From the NCBI GenBank assembly GCA_026391315.1, contig JAPLDT010000009.1:140818-204817 (forward strand): a stretch of 64,000 bases of DNA, in the 5' to 3' direction. The notes below the pieces were generated by a model. It saw only the letters and a list, made by a program, of their open reading frames with translations. It had not been told where the DNA came from and did not search any database. This DNA comes from Bacteroidia bacterium (GTDB taxonomy: Bacteria > Bacteroidota > Bacteroidia > Bacteroidales > Prolixibacteraceae). The translations under genes were made by a program, and so were the position numbers. This document shows, in pieces, positions 53,658-62,575 of the stretch (its first letter is position 1; each line of letters begins with the position of its first letter).

Positions 53658-54575
53658 TTAAATATTCTGTTTGTCAGGATCATTTTCTTCACCTGATTTG
53701 AACAACAATCGCAGTTGCAGCATTACATAAACAATCAGCGCCCATACAGTCAGAACTGAAAAGACATAGGTTAACAACAACCAAATAGGTGTCTTTTGAT
53801 TCACATTCCACAAAGCCCGATGCTCATTGAGGGGCGGACGATAGGTTGGCACCCCAATCTCCAGCGCAGCCAAAGTTTTGGTCTCACCAAAGGCGGTTTC
53901 ATCGGTCGGTTTCACCAGAAGCTGAACCATTCCGGTTGAATCACCGGGCAGAGTGGCAGGAAAATTAAACAGCGCTACTCCCTGGCTATCCGTTGCCCTG
54001 GCTTCGTCAACCTGGAGATTTCCAAAATATCTTTGGGCAAAAAGTTTCAATTCAGCTCCGGCAACCGGTTGTCTGGTCCCCTCTTTCAAGGAAGAAACTG
54101 CCACTTGCACCTGTTTTTTTTCCTTGTTCCAGGTGAGAAGCAATGTAACCTGTTCAAGTGAAATTCCCGGTGCAAGTTGCTTGGCAAGTACCTGAACATA
54201 TTTATCGTTGAAACCCCTGAGATAAGAGATGATTTTCCAGGTATCGGTCGCTGAAAGGGTATTTTTAAACGAGGGCATCAATCCGCGGCCTACAGAAACT
54301 TTATAAAAGAATGCACCGTCAGAATTCTTCTGCATCTGCAGTGAAGCAGGATCAGGAGGTGGTGGAACAAGTTTTACCGCATTGTTTTTCCCGGGATCTC
54401 CATGGCACGATTTGCAATTAAGATTAAACAGATTGCCCCCGGCCGTCCGTGTTGAATCAGTGAACGCAAAGGTGCTCAGTTTGGCTCCGTTTTCTGCCGG
54501 AACGATCCATTCCTGGGCAGACACAGCAAGAGCACACGATGAAAGCACGAAAAGCAATAAATAAATTCGCTTCAT
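53658..54575 (-). CDS. Membrane-anchored cytochrome c
   Basis: This protein of about 305 residues starts at an ATG that gives the signal peptide MKRIYLLLFVLSSCALAVSA. A start 10 codons upstream is less likely. The heme c site is CKSCHGDPG with a distal Met in RGLMPSFK. A beta-rich domain and a C-terminal membrane helix (WLLLTYVFSVLTVWALIVYV) follow. It is a periplasm-facing electron carrier, probably bridging the adjacent Fe-S protein and the oxidase. It lies between the Fe-S gene and sco. Confidence 0.85.
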   Translation of the reverse strand: MKRIYLLLFVLSSCALAVSAQEWIVPAENGAKLSTFAFTDSTRTAGGNLFNLNCKSCHGDPGKNNAVKLVPPPPDPASLQMQKNSDGAFFYKVSVGRGLMPSFKNTLSATDTWKIISYLRGFNDKYVQVLAKQLAPGISLEQVTLLLTWNKEKKQVQVAVSSLKEGTRQPVAGAELKLFAQRYFGNLQVDEARATDSQGVALFNFPATLPGDSTGMVQLLVKPTDETAFGETKTLAALEIGVPTYRPPLNEHRALWNVNQKTPIWLLLTYVFSVLTVWALIVYVMLQLRLLFKSGEENDPDKQNI

Positions 54576-54608
54576 AAGTTTGTCAATCATTTTCCTGGTA
54601 AGCATCGT

Positions 54609-55580
54609 TTAAACTTTTTCATTGGCAATGGGGCTCTCCTCCTTGAATTCAAACAACCTGTTTTTAGGAGGTAAATAATAGACCCGTGGTTTTGTTCCCA
54701 ATTCAGGCATAAGCTGGTAGCCACCATTGTCTCTAAGCAGTTCACTAAGCCTATGGGTCTCTTTTGTTGTTCCATTGGTTACAGAATCCTGGTTCTCGTC
54801 GCCAAAAGAATAAACACCATTGGGACAAGCTGATACGCAATAGGGCAATTTACCTTCACGCAGCCTGTCTGCACTGAAAAGACATTTTGAAACAGTCCCT
54901 TTCTTCTGGGGGACATTGAGTTCAATGTTGTATTCTTTGCCTTTGTCCCCTTCAACAACCAATGGCTCTTCCCAATGAAACATCCGGGCAGAATAGGGGC
55001 AGGCAGCCACACAAAACCGGCAACCAATGCAGCGCTCATTGTCTATCAGGACAATCCCATCCTGCCTTTTAAAAGTAGCATCCACCGGACAAACGGCAAC
55101 GCAGGGAGGGTTATCACAATGCTGACAGGGTTTCGGCATGTAATAGGGGGCTGTATTCTCCGATTCCTGCATGGTCAGCGTATTGATATGGTATTCATAA
55201 GGGCGCAGGTGATGCGCTCCCTGACAGGCCTGAATACATTTACGGGCATTGCGGCATTTTGCCAGATCGATGACCATTACCCAACGGTGACCTGCCAATC
55301 CTTCCCTTCCCTGCTTTGTCATCCTCGCAACGTCAACCTTTACATCCTTGATCTGATCACGTGGAACTTCCACCAACTTGTTATCTGCTGTCAAGACCTT
55401 CACCATATCACGGTTGGGTTTGGTCTCTTCATAGTTATATCCGGAATAGATGGCTGCTCCACCCGCCGCAGCTGCCGCACCTACCAATCCAAATCGTTTA
55501 AAAAATGAGCGTCTTGAATCTGCTCCTTCCTGTGATTTGATTGAATTGTCAGGATCTGCAGTTGATTTCTTATTGTTCAT
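54609..55580 (-). CDS. Tat-exported 4Fe-4S ferredoxin-type protein with altered clusters
   Basis: This 323-residue protein has a Tat signal (DSRRSFFKRFG, then an Ala/Gly-rich stretch) and four ferredoxin-type Cys motifs, like NrfC or DmsB. Motifs 2 and 3 are complete (C152, C155, C160, C164 and C184, C187, C190, C194). Motif 1 has C109, A112, C115, C119 and motif 4 has C233, S236, C248, C252, so the second Cys is Ala or Ser in each. Two clusters may then be absent or have non-Cys ligands. The gene leads the oxidase cluster and no molybdoenzyme or NrfD partner is visible. Upstream, 55581-56330 is a large spacer. Confidence 0.85.
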   Translation of the reverse strand: MNNKKSTADPDNSIKSQEGADSRRSFFKRFGLVGAAAAAGGAAIYSGYNYEETKPNRDMVKVLTADNKLVEVPRDQIKDVKVDVARMTKQGREGLAGHRWVMVIDLAKCRNARKCIQACQGAHHLRPYEYHINTLTMQESENTAPYYMPKPCQHCDNPPCVAVCPVDATFKRQDGIVLIDNERCIGCRFCVAACPYSARMFHWEEPLVVEGDKGKEYNIELNVPQKKGTVSKCLFSADRLREGKLPYCVSACPNGVYSFGDENQDSVTNGTTKETHRLSELLRDNGGYQLMPELGTKPRVYYLPPKNRLFEFKEESPIANEKV

Positions 55581-55639
55581 ATTGGAATATTTTAACCTGA
55601 TTATGTTCTGTTAATTATTGAAATTTGGCTATTTGAAAC

Positions 55640-55655
55640 GGTGAAATGTTTCACC
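55640..55655. promoter_or_regulatory. Palindromic operator candidate upstream of oxidase cluster
   Basis: Inverted 7-bp arms GGTGAAA and TTTCACC are separated by TG, about 60 nt upstream of the Fe-S protein start codon. The size suits a dimeric regulator. No second copy was found in the window, and the regulator is unknown. The rest of 55581-56330 is AT-rich and contains one large palindrome at 56146-56196 but no gene that I can support. Confidence 0.35.
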
Positions 55656-56145
55656 AAAATCGACAAATTCGATTGCTTGAATGATAGGGATAAAATTACA
55701 ATTAATATTTTTTGTTTTCATAACAATTTTTGAAAACCACATCAATCTAATCGGCCTATACGGTTACAATTTATGCAAAAAATTCGTTTTAAACCATTTA
55801 AACGGCGGGTAAATGCAAAAAGTTTTCATTCTATCCCAAAAATTATACCAATTATTGGGAGTTTTTCTCTGAAATCGCTCATTTATGCAGTGAAACCTCA
55901 TGCAAAAATTGTCTATTTTTGTCACTATCCGGGTTATAATGGTAACCACAGTGAAACTTTCCATACCGTATCCGGGATACTTACTTTCCATTTTTGGATC
56001 AATAAACATTGAATTTTATGAATAAAATTAGGTTGACTCTCCTTTTCATCGCTATTGCATTTTACAAATGCCCATAAGATCGAAAATTCCTTTCCCAAAA
56101 AAAGTTCTTCTAACTGACTGTGTCACTGTGTGTAAACTATAGTAG

Positions 56146-56196
56146 TTTTGATCAATTGACGGGGTGACTCAGAGTCACCCCGTCAATTGATCAAAA
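56146..56196. repeat. Perfect 25-bp inverted repeat, 1-nt centre
   Basis: The arm (TTTTGATCAATTGACGGGGT followed by GACTC) and its exact complement meet at a single A. As RNA it would form a very stable hairpin with a small loop. It has TTTT/AAAA at both ends, so it could terminate transcription in either direction. However, it sits between two divergently transcribed genes (54609-55580 minus, 56331-58496 plus), where no terminator is needed unless an unseen transcript exists. Confidence 0.85.
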
Positions 56197-56330
56197 TCTG
56201 CCTGATTTTTGAACTTCTCACAACGTGGATTGGGATAATATTCCATAAGTATTGGTATTGATAACTGAAATAAATTTGACAAATTAGTGCCAATTTGCAT
56301 CGAATCTATTTCAATTACTACTACTAATTT

Positions 56331-58496
56331 ATGGTGATGCTTTTTCAAAATCATTTGAGGGCTTTGATCCCCATTCTCCTGTTTCCGCTTTTCTCATTCG
56401 GAAAGATTAAGGATAAACCCTATCCCCAGGCCACTTCTGTAAAGTATGAGGCCGCTCCTGAGTTGAAATCATCGAAACTTCTCAAACTGGAAGTTGATTA
56501 CAACAACAATATTTATGTGCTGACTGACAAAGGACTCTACCGCGATTTTTACGGATCAAAAATCTCCAAAGACCTGCTCTACAGAAAGCTTTCGGAGATG
56601 AATCCGGTGGATATCACCACCCAGGAGGGTTCCGGGTACCTCTACTACCTCTATGCCGACAGGTTTCTGACCAATGCACATGCAGGGACTGTTTTCTCAA
56701 AAATTCCGGAAAACAGTTATCAAACCATTCGGGTCAACCAATCGGGCATCGTGTTGCTTACTGGTGCAGGAAAAGCAGCCCTTTACAAAAATTCAGAAAA
56801 AATTTGTGACCTGAAAGTACCAGAAGATCAACCAACGCGGTGGTACGTTGATAATGACAATTTTTATGCCCTGTCGCCAAAAAGCATCAAGACATTGGTT
56901 CAAAAAGAGTGGAAAACCATCTACCAGGGAGAAAATCTGACCTGCATGGCATTTTCAACCAACAAATTAACGGTGGGAACAAAGGATGGGTACCTTATCC
57001 TAAATCCTATTACAGGAAAGGTGACACAACCATTAAAAAAAGAGTTGCCCGTTAGTTCAATCAACGACCTGCTTGTCGTCAACAACCAAACCTGGTTTTC
57101 TACTTCAGACGGGGCTTTTAGGGAAGAGACCGGTAAATACCGTTACTTTCAGGGAGAACGATGGTTGGTAAACAACGATATCATTGACATGAAGTCAGAT
57201 TCAGAAGGAAATATTTACCTGCTTTCTCCCACTGGCCTCAGCAAAATCGCATTTTCACCAACAACCCTGGCAGCTAAGACCAAGAAGATCCAGGATGACA
57301 TCCGGAAATACCACATGCGCTATGGCTTTGTTTGCGAAATCAACTATGGAAAACCGGGAGATTTAACAACAGCACAAGCAGTGGATAATGATAACGATGG
57401 CCTGTGGACCACACTCTACCTTGGCAGTCAGGCATTCAGATTCGCCACAACAGGCGAGGAAATTGCCAAACGTTACGCTTGGGAGTCGTTTGAAGCTTTT
57501 GAGCGTTTGCTGACTGTCAATCCTTTGAAAGGATTTCCTTCCAGGACCTTCGAACGCAAGGGCATCATTCACGATACACTGGCCTGGCGACCTTCTCAAA
57601 ATCCTGAATGGGACTGGAAAGGTACCACCAGCACGGATGAATACATCGGCTACCTCTTCGTTGCCACTGTGATGGATCAGTTTATAGCCAAAACTGCTCC
57701 GGAAAAGAAGCGAATAGCAGATTTCATTGATGCCATCATGACCCACATCATCGACAACAACTACTATTTCATTGATGTGGATGGGAAACCAACAACATGG
57801 GGAAGATGGAATCCTGAATATGTAAATTCCTATGCCAAATATGTGGACGACAGAAAATTAAACAGCGCCCACCTGATCGCTGGCTTACAATTGGCCTATT
57901 CCCTTACCAGCAAAGAAAAATACAAATCCGAGGCGTTCAAAATGATGGGCAAATATGGGTATCTTGATAACATCATGATTCCTATGAAAACCATGATGCA
58001 AACGACCGAGTTTGTCCACAAAGGTGAAGTGATGGGTGATTCCTGGAACCACTCAGATGATGAGATGTCTTTCCTCACCTATTGGGTCCTTCACAAATAC
58101 CCCTTCAACAATTCGCTGAAGAAAAAATATGAATGGGTCGCCCGAGATCATTGGGAGATTGAGAAACCCGAAAAAGACGGACTTTGGAATCTGATCACCT
58201 ATGGCATCAGCGGCGACATTGATCTTAATTCTACCATTTGGTACCTCAGGGAATACACTCCTGATCTGGATCGGTACTCAACCAAAAATTCACACCGCAA
58301 AGACCTGGTGCGAATTCCGGCAAATTTCAGGGAACAAATCACAAAGGAGCTGCTAACATCCGGCGAACGCCCGATGATTCGTCACAATACCAATCCATTT
58401 GCCCTGGACTGCAACGATGGCCGATCCTCCAGGCTCGCCGGAGATGAATATTTGTTACCGTATTGGATGGCACGCTACCTGAAAGTGATCGAATAA
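56331..58496 (+). CDS. Secreted beta-propeller plus alpha-toroid protein, copy 2
   Basis: This 721-residue paralogue of the protein at 40733-42970 has the same layout: signal peptide (ALIPILLFPLFSFG), a propeller-like domain to about 310 (NIYVLTDKGLYRDFYG, KLTVGTKDGYLILNP, QTWFSTSDGAFRE, NIYLLSPTGLSKI) and a helical toroid. Shared toroid motifs are VDNDNDGLWTTLYL, LKGFPSRTFERKG, PEWDWKGTTSTDEYIGY, WGRWNPEYVN and SWNHSDDEMS. The two differ at many other positions, so they are old duplicates or come from different sources. The family is unnamed to me. Conserved Asp and Glu in the toroid suggest an enzyme, perhaps acting on polysaccharides. An ATG at 56337 is an alternative start. Confidence 0.7.
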   Translation: MVMLFQNHLRALIPILLFPLFSFGKIKDKPYPQATSVKYEAAPELKSSKLLKLEVDYNNNIYVLTDKGLYRDFYGSKISKDLLYRKLSEMNPVDITTQEGSGYLYYLYADRFLTNAHAGTVFSKIPENSYQTIRVNQSGIVLLTGAGKAALYKNSEKICDLKVPEDQPTRWYVDNDNFYALSPKSIKTLVQKEWKTIYQGENLTCMAFSTNKLTVGTKDGYLILNPITGKVTQPLKKELPVSSINDLLVVNNQTWFSTSDGAFREETGKYRYFQGERWLVNNDIIDMKSDSEGNIYLLSPTGLSKIAFSPTTLAAKTKKIQDDIRKYHMRYGFVCEINYGKPGDLTTAQAVDNDNDGLWTTLYLGSQAFRFATTGEEIAKRYAWESFEAFERLLTVNPLKGFPSRTFERKGIIHDTLAWRPSQNPEWDWKGTTSTDEYIGYLFVATVMDQFIAKTAPEKKRIADFIDAIMTHIIDNNYYFIDVDGKPTTWGRWNPEYVNSYAKYVDDRKLNSAHLIAGLQLAYSLTSKEKYKSEAFKMMGKYGYLDNIMIPMKTMMQTTEFVHKGEVMGDSWNHSDDEMSFLTYWVLHKYPFNNSLKKKYEWVARDHWEIEKPEKDGLWNLITYGISGDIDLNSTIWYLREYTPDLDRYSTKNSHRKDLVRIPANFREQITKELLTSGERPMIRHNTNPFALDCNDGRSSRLAGDEYLLPYWMARYLKVIE

Positions 58497-58512
58497 GTAT
58501 TGGTTAACAATA

Positions 58513-58601
58513 TTGTGTCCTTCGTATGGACCTTCGTGTCCTTTGTGGTGAAATTTAAAACTTAACCACAAAGGTCACAATGGATTGCACAAAGGACACA
58601 A
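58513..58601 (+). terminator. Imperfect 37-bp inverted repeat after propeller-toroid gene
   Basis: Two 37-nt arms (58513-58549 and 58565-58601) pair with roughly three quarters identity around a 15-nt AT-rich loop. The best stretches are the inner CCTTTGTGGT pairing and the outer TTGTGTCC pairing. The motif CACAAAGGACACAA resembles short repeats seen between genes in many Bacteroidota. It begins 17 nt after the stop codon at 58496, so it may act in transcription ending or mRNA protection. There is no T-run. Confidence 0.55.
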
Positions 58602-58697
58602 GGTATCTTCTTACAAATAAGCTTGAAGGGACCAGATAAATTATATTTCAACAGTTTCTTAATATCTTTGAATAATCAAATTTAAATAACCCGAGAA

Positions 58698-59687
58698 ATG
58701 AAGATTTTAAAAAAGGTTCTTAGAGGATTTTTGCTTCTTCTTGCAGCACTGATATTTCTGATGTTGATTCCGCGCATTTGGTCCGCCATGAATCCCAAAC
58801 AGGCGCCAATGGGATATTACTTTTATCCGCCAACCGTTGCAGCCATTTTCACAGGACTGGAATCGTTGATCGACAAAACACCGGACATTCCGGACAATGT
58901 GGAAGCTTTTAAGAATGTCGAATACAAAAATATCAACGGAAGATCCCTTCAAATGGATTTCTACCGTCCGAAAGGAATGACCAAACCGGCGCCTCTGCTC
59001 GTTTTCATCCATGGAGGAGGTTGGCGCGGCGGCGATCGGGCCGATTATCTGGTCTACCTGACGCACTTTGCCAAACTTGGTTATGTTACGGCGACCGTTT
59101 CCTACCGCTTTTTGAAAGAGGCGCCATATCCCGCTTGTGTCAATGATATCATGGACGCGGTACACTTCATTTTTCAAAATGGTGAAAAATACAACTACGA
59201 TCCCGACCGGATCTGTCTGATTGGCGGCTCTGCTGGCTCTCACCTGGCCATGATGGCAGCATACGGCTGGAAAAAACAGCTCTCTCCTTCCGACACGATC
59301 CGACAGGTTGTGGAAAAACACAAAATCAAAGCGGTGGTCGAAATCTACGGACCCACCGATTTTACCACTGAATATGCCCGAAACCACCCTACCATCACAG
59401 GTTTTTTAGCCCACTCTTACCAGGAAGCCCCGAAACTCTACGTCGAAGCATCCCCGATCACCTATGTAACCAAAGATTCCCCAACCACCCTGATCCTTCA
59501 CGGTACCCGCGATATGCTGGTACCCATCAGTCAGGCCGAATTACTGAAGCACAAGATGGATAGCCTGGGGGTGGTGAATGTCTACTGTCCCGTACCCGGA
59601 TGGCCCCACACCATGGACATCGTTCAGCGCGTCAATAATTACACTAAAAAGGTGATGGGGGATTTCTTCGAGAAGTATGTCAGATAA
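58698..59687 (+). CDS. Alpha/beta-hydrolase, carboxylesterase type
   Basis: This 329-residue enzyme is of the BD-FAE/HSL-like group. Its oxyanion motif is VFIHGGGWRGGDRADY, the nucleophile Ser is in LIGGSAGSHLA, and the acid and His are expected near LHGTRDMLVP and GWPHTMD. The N-terminus has one hydrophobic segment (GFLLLLAALIFLMLIP) that anchors or exports it. It probably removes acetyl or other esters from glycans or small molecules. It stands alone between the second propeller-toroid gene and a histidine kinase gene. Confidence 0.87.
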   Translation: MKILKKVLRGFLLLLAALIFLMLIPRIWSAMNPKQAPMGYYFYPPTVAAIFTGLESLIDKTPDIPDNVEAFKNVEYKNINGRSLQMDFYRPKGMTKPAPLLVFIHGGGWRGGDRADYLVYLTHFAKLGYVTATVSYRFLKEAPYPACVNDIMDAVHFIFQNGEKYNYDPDRICLIGGSAGSHLAMMAAYGWKKQLSPSDTIRQVVEKHKIKAVVEIYGPTDFTTEYARNHPTITGFLAHSYQEAPKLYVEASPITYVTKDSPTTLILHGTRDMLVPISQAELLKHKMDSLGVVNVYCPVPGWPHTMDIVQRVNNYTKKVMGDFFEKYVR

Positions 59688-59802
59688 GTAACTCAGTATA
59701 TTATTTGATTTTTTACCTTAAAAGGAATACTTTTGAGAAAACTCATGATCTATTCAATTTCTGTCAAGTCATATCCAACTACCTGATAACCAAAACAATA
59801 TT

Positions 59803-61743
59803 ATGACTTTTAAAAAAATAACATATACAATTTTCTTTCTAATCACAGGCATCAATGGAATGGCTCAGAACAAAGCAATCATTGACAGCCTTCTCAATCA
59901 ACTTAATATAACCAGCGCTGATTCCGTAAAAGCCGATATTTACAACAATTTATGTTGGAACTACCGAGTTGATTCACCAAGATTGGGATACGAATACGGG
60001 ATAAAAGCGTTGAAAATTTATGTTGAACGAAAAAATATTTTAAAACAATGCAATGTATTGAATAAGTTGGGTATCAACAAACGAAACATCGGGGAATATT
60101 CAACAGCCCTGGATGACTTTTATAAAATACTTAACATAGCTGAGATTCCTTTGTGCAATCTTGAGATCGCTTATGCCAATAATAACATTGCAGATATTTA
60201 TTCCCGACTTGAAAAATATGAAAAAGCGCTCGAATTTACGGATAAGGCATTGCCTTTGTTTCAGTCTGTAGGTAATAAAACAGGTATTGCCTATAATCTA
60301 AACTTAAAAGGAAGTATTTATGAAAGTAAAAAGGACTGGAAAAATGCTTTAAATTATTACAAATTGGGCCTTGAGCTTCGATTAAAAATAAACGATATAC
60401 CAGGTGCAGCAACATCATTTGTCCATATTGGCGACTGCTGTCTGGAATTGAATTTACCTGACAGCGCACTGGCCTATTACAAAAAAGGTATAGAGTACTA
60501 TGATAAAGCAGGATTTATAAATTACGGCCTAAGTTATTTCAGTTTTGGAAAGTATTATGCCGCCAAAAAAGACTACAAAAAGGCGATCTATTATTTAGAA
60601 GAAGCCATTGCCAAAGCTCAACTAATGAAGAGCCCGATAAATATCCAAAAAGCAAACGAAGAATTGCACTCGGTTTATTATGAATTGAAAAATTATAAAA
60701 AGGCGTACGAAATTCAGACCCTCGCCCGGGTAGGCGATGAGTCTGTTCGAAGATCCGATTATATTAAGAAAATAACTACGCTCGAACTAAACTATGCTTT
60801 TGAACAACAAGCCAAACAAAATGAGGTTGACGTTCTTAAAAAGAAAGCATTGTACGAATCTCACATATACAAGCAACAACTATTGTCATATGGTCTTGTT
60901 ATTCTTTTAGTTGTAATAAGTATCATCACCTTCTTTGTCTTCAAAAACAACAAATACATCGTTAAAACAAATCTGCTTTTAAAAGCATACAATGATGAAA
61001 TATCAAGACAGAAAGTTGCAATTCAAATCCAAAATGAGAAGCTACAGGAACTCAATGCTACGAAGGACAAATTTTTTAGCATCATAGCTCATGACTTAAG
61101 AAATCCATTCAACGGTATTTTAGGAATCTCCGAATTGCTCGTTTCTCCAAGGGAATCATTTACTCACGAAGAAACAACATCAATGATTAAAATGATTCAC
61201 GATTCCTCTCAACATGCGTTTAATCTATTGGAAAATCTACTGGAATGGTCTAAGGCTCATACAGGTAGAATAGATTTTAATCCGGAGAAATTTATGCTTA
61301 ATAAATTGGTAAACGAAGTCATAAGTCTTCTGGAGAATTTATCAAATCAAAAAAATATCAGACTAAATTACCAAATAGCTGATAACCTGAATGTGTTTGC
61401 TGACCGAAATATGATCAATACAATTTTGAGGAATCTAATTACAAATTCCATCAAATTTACTAACATAAACGGCGAAATTAATATAAAAGTGGTACAGCAA
61501 AGTAATGAAATTCTGGTTCATGTCTGTGATACTGGCATTGGTATAAGCGAACATGACATCAATAAATTATTTAAGATTAGCGAAAAAATAACCTCCCTGG
61601 GTACAAATAATGAAAAAGGGACAGGTTTGGGTTTATTACTCTGTAAGGAATTTGTTGAAAAACATGGTGGCAAGATTTGGGTAGAAAGCGAATTGGGGAG
61701 AGGAAGCGATTTCATCTTTTCCCTGCCTGATAAATATCAGTAA
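59803..61743 (+). CDS. TPR-containing sensor histidine kinase
   Basis: This 646-residue protein has a short signal peptide (1-21) and tetratricopeptide repeats over about 35-330. A membrane helix (about 365-382, LVILLVVISIITFFVF) and a coiled coil follow. The HisKA domain has the phospho-accepting H430 in IIAHDLRNPFNG. The HATPase domain has the N-box NLITNSIKF, DTGIGIS and GTGLGLLLCKEF. The sensor part would lie in the periplasm. No response regulator gene is adjacent, so it is an orphan kinase here. The gene is more AT-rich than its neighbours. Confidence 0.92.
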   Translation: MTFKKITYTIFFLITGINGMAQNKAIIDSLLNQLNITSADSVKADIYNNLCWNYRVDSPRLGYEYGIKALKIYVERKNILKQCNVLNKLGINKRNIGEYSTALDDFYKILNIAEIPLCNLEIAYANNNIADIYSRLEKYEKALEFTDKALPLFQSVGNKTGIAYNLNLKGSIYESKKDWKNALNYYKLGLELRLKINDIPGAATSFVHIGDCCLELNLPDSALAYYKKGIEYYDKAGFINYGLSYFSFGKYYAAKKDYKKAIYYLEEAIAKAQLMKSPINIQKANEELHSVYYELKNYKKAYEIQTLARVGDESVRRSDYIKKITTLELNYAFEQQAKQNEVDVLKKKALYESHIYKQQLLSYGLVILLVVISIITFFVFKNNKYIVKTNLLLKAYNDEISRQKVAIQIQNEKLQELNATKDKFFSIIAHDLRNPFNGILGISELLVSPRESFTHEETTSMIKMIHDSSQHAFNLLENLLEWSKAHTGRIDFNPEKFMLNKLVNEVISLLENLSNQKNIRLNYQIADNLNVFADRNMINTILRNLITNSIKFTNINGEINIKVVQQSNEILVHVCDTGIGISEHDINKLFKISEKITSLGTNNEKGTGLGLLLCKEFVEKHGGKIWVESELGRGSDFIFSLPDKYQ

Positions 61744-61811
61744 AATAAAGCGGTTTTAAAGTTTGAAAAGATCAATCACTATTTTGCATTGATAACGGTT
61801 ATGGAATATTT

Positions 61812-62495
61812 ATGAAGCAGATCGTAGTTCTCACCGGTGCCGGGATGTCGGCCGAGAGCGGAATCCGTACTTTTCGCGATTCGAACGGATTGTGGGAAGA
61901 GTACGATGTGATGGAGGTAGCGAGTATTGAAGGATGGCGCAAGAACCCCGAACTGATGCTTCGCTTTTACAACGAGCGCCGAAAGCAGATGTATGAATGT
62001 CTGCCCAACAAAGGGCACCTGCTGCTGGCCGAAATGGAGAAGGATTTTGATGTGAAGATAGTTACACAAAACGTTGACAACCTGCACGAAAGAGCCGGAT
62101 CGACGCATATTATTCATTTGCATGGCGAACTATCCAAAGCCAGGAGTTCTGTAGATCCAAACCATATCTATGACATTGGAGACAAGGCAATAAATCCCGG
62201 CGACAAATGTGAAAAAGGAAGCCAGTTAAGGCCCCATATTGTTTGGTTTGGAGAAGAGGTTCCGGCCATGGAAGAAGCCGTGAAAATCGTTGAATCAGCA
62301 GATATCCTGTGCATCATTGGAACCTCCCTGAATGTTTATCCTGCGGCCGGATTGCTTCATTATGCCCCCTACGGCTGCCCAATATACCTGATTGATCCCA
62401 ATCCGCCATTCGATCTTCCCAAAAGGGTGCAGGTGATTGCCAAAGGAGCGGGAGCGGGTGTAGAGGAGTTGGTCAAGAGAGTGAAACAGGTATAA
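61812..62495 (+). CDS. cobB: Sir2-family NAD-dependent protein deacylase
   Basis: This 227-residue sirtuin has the NAD motif VVLTGAGMSAESGIRTFRDS, TQNVDNLH, the catalytic His in HLHGELSKARS, and the loop LRPHIVWFGEEVP. The Ala-Glu/Arg-type acyl pocket (YNERRKQMYE) recalls class III desuccinylase-like enzymes. The Cys pairs of the zinc ribbon are largely missing, with a single C in GDKCEKGS, as in other small Bacteroidota sirtuins. It removes acyl groups from lysines with NAD+ consumption. It lies 68 nt after the kinase gene. Confidence 0.93.
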   Translation: MKQIVVLTGAGMSAESGIRTFRDSNGLWEEYDVMEVASIEGWRKNPELMLRFYNERRKQMYECLPNKGHLLLAEMEKDFDVKIVTQNVDNLHERAGSTHIIHLHGELSKARSSVDPNHIYDIGDKAINPGDKCEKGSQLRPHIVWFGEEVPAMEEAVKIVESADILCIIGTSLNVYPAAGLLHYAPYGCPIYLIDPNPPFDLPKRVQVIAKGAGAGVEELVKRVKQV

Positions 62496-62575
62496 TATTG
62501 GATTGAGACGCTTTCCGTAATTCGTTTTTCTCCTCAAAATGGGTTAACTTTAGGTAAGACCTTAACGTTAACCAC

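Noticed and set aside
54975..55508. 177-codon plus-strand ORF opposite the Fe-S protein gene
   Set aside because: It lies entirely within a well-supported minus-strand gene and shows no family features.
55764..56012. Overlapping 80-codon ORFs on both strands in the spacer
   Set aside because: Both have biased, low-complexity composition and no recognisable motif; the stretch is probably a non-coding upstream region.
56020..56142. 40-codon ORF starting MNKIRLT, with a signal-peptide-like stretch in another frame (LLFIAIAF)
   Set aside because: It could be a decayed exported protein, but it needs a frameshift and has nothing after the leader, so I did not call it.
58707..59387. 226-codon minus-strand ORF opposite the esterase gene
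   Set aside because: The plus strand carries a full alpha/beta-hydrolase with all motifs; the antisense reading has no recognisable domains and is a shadow.
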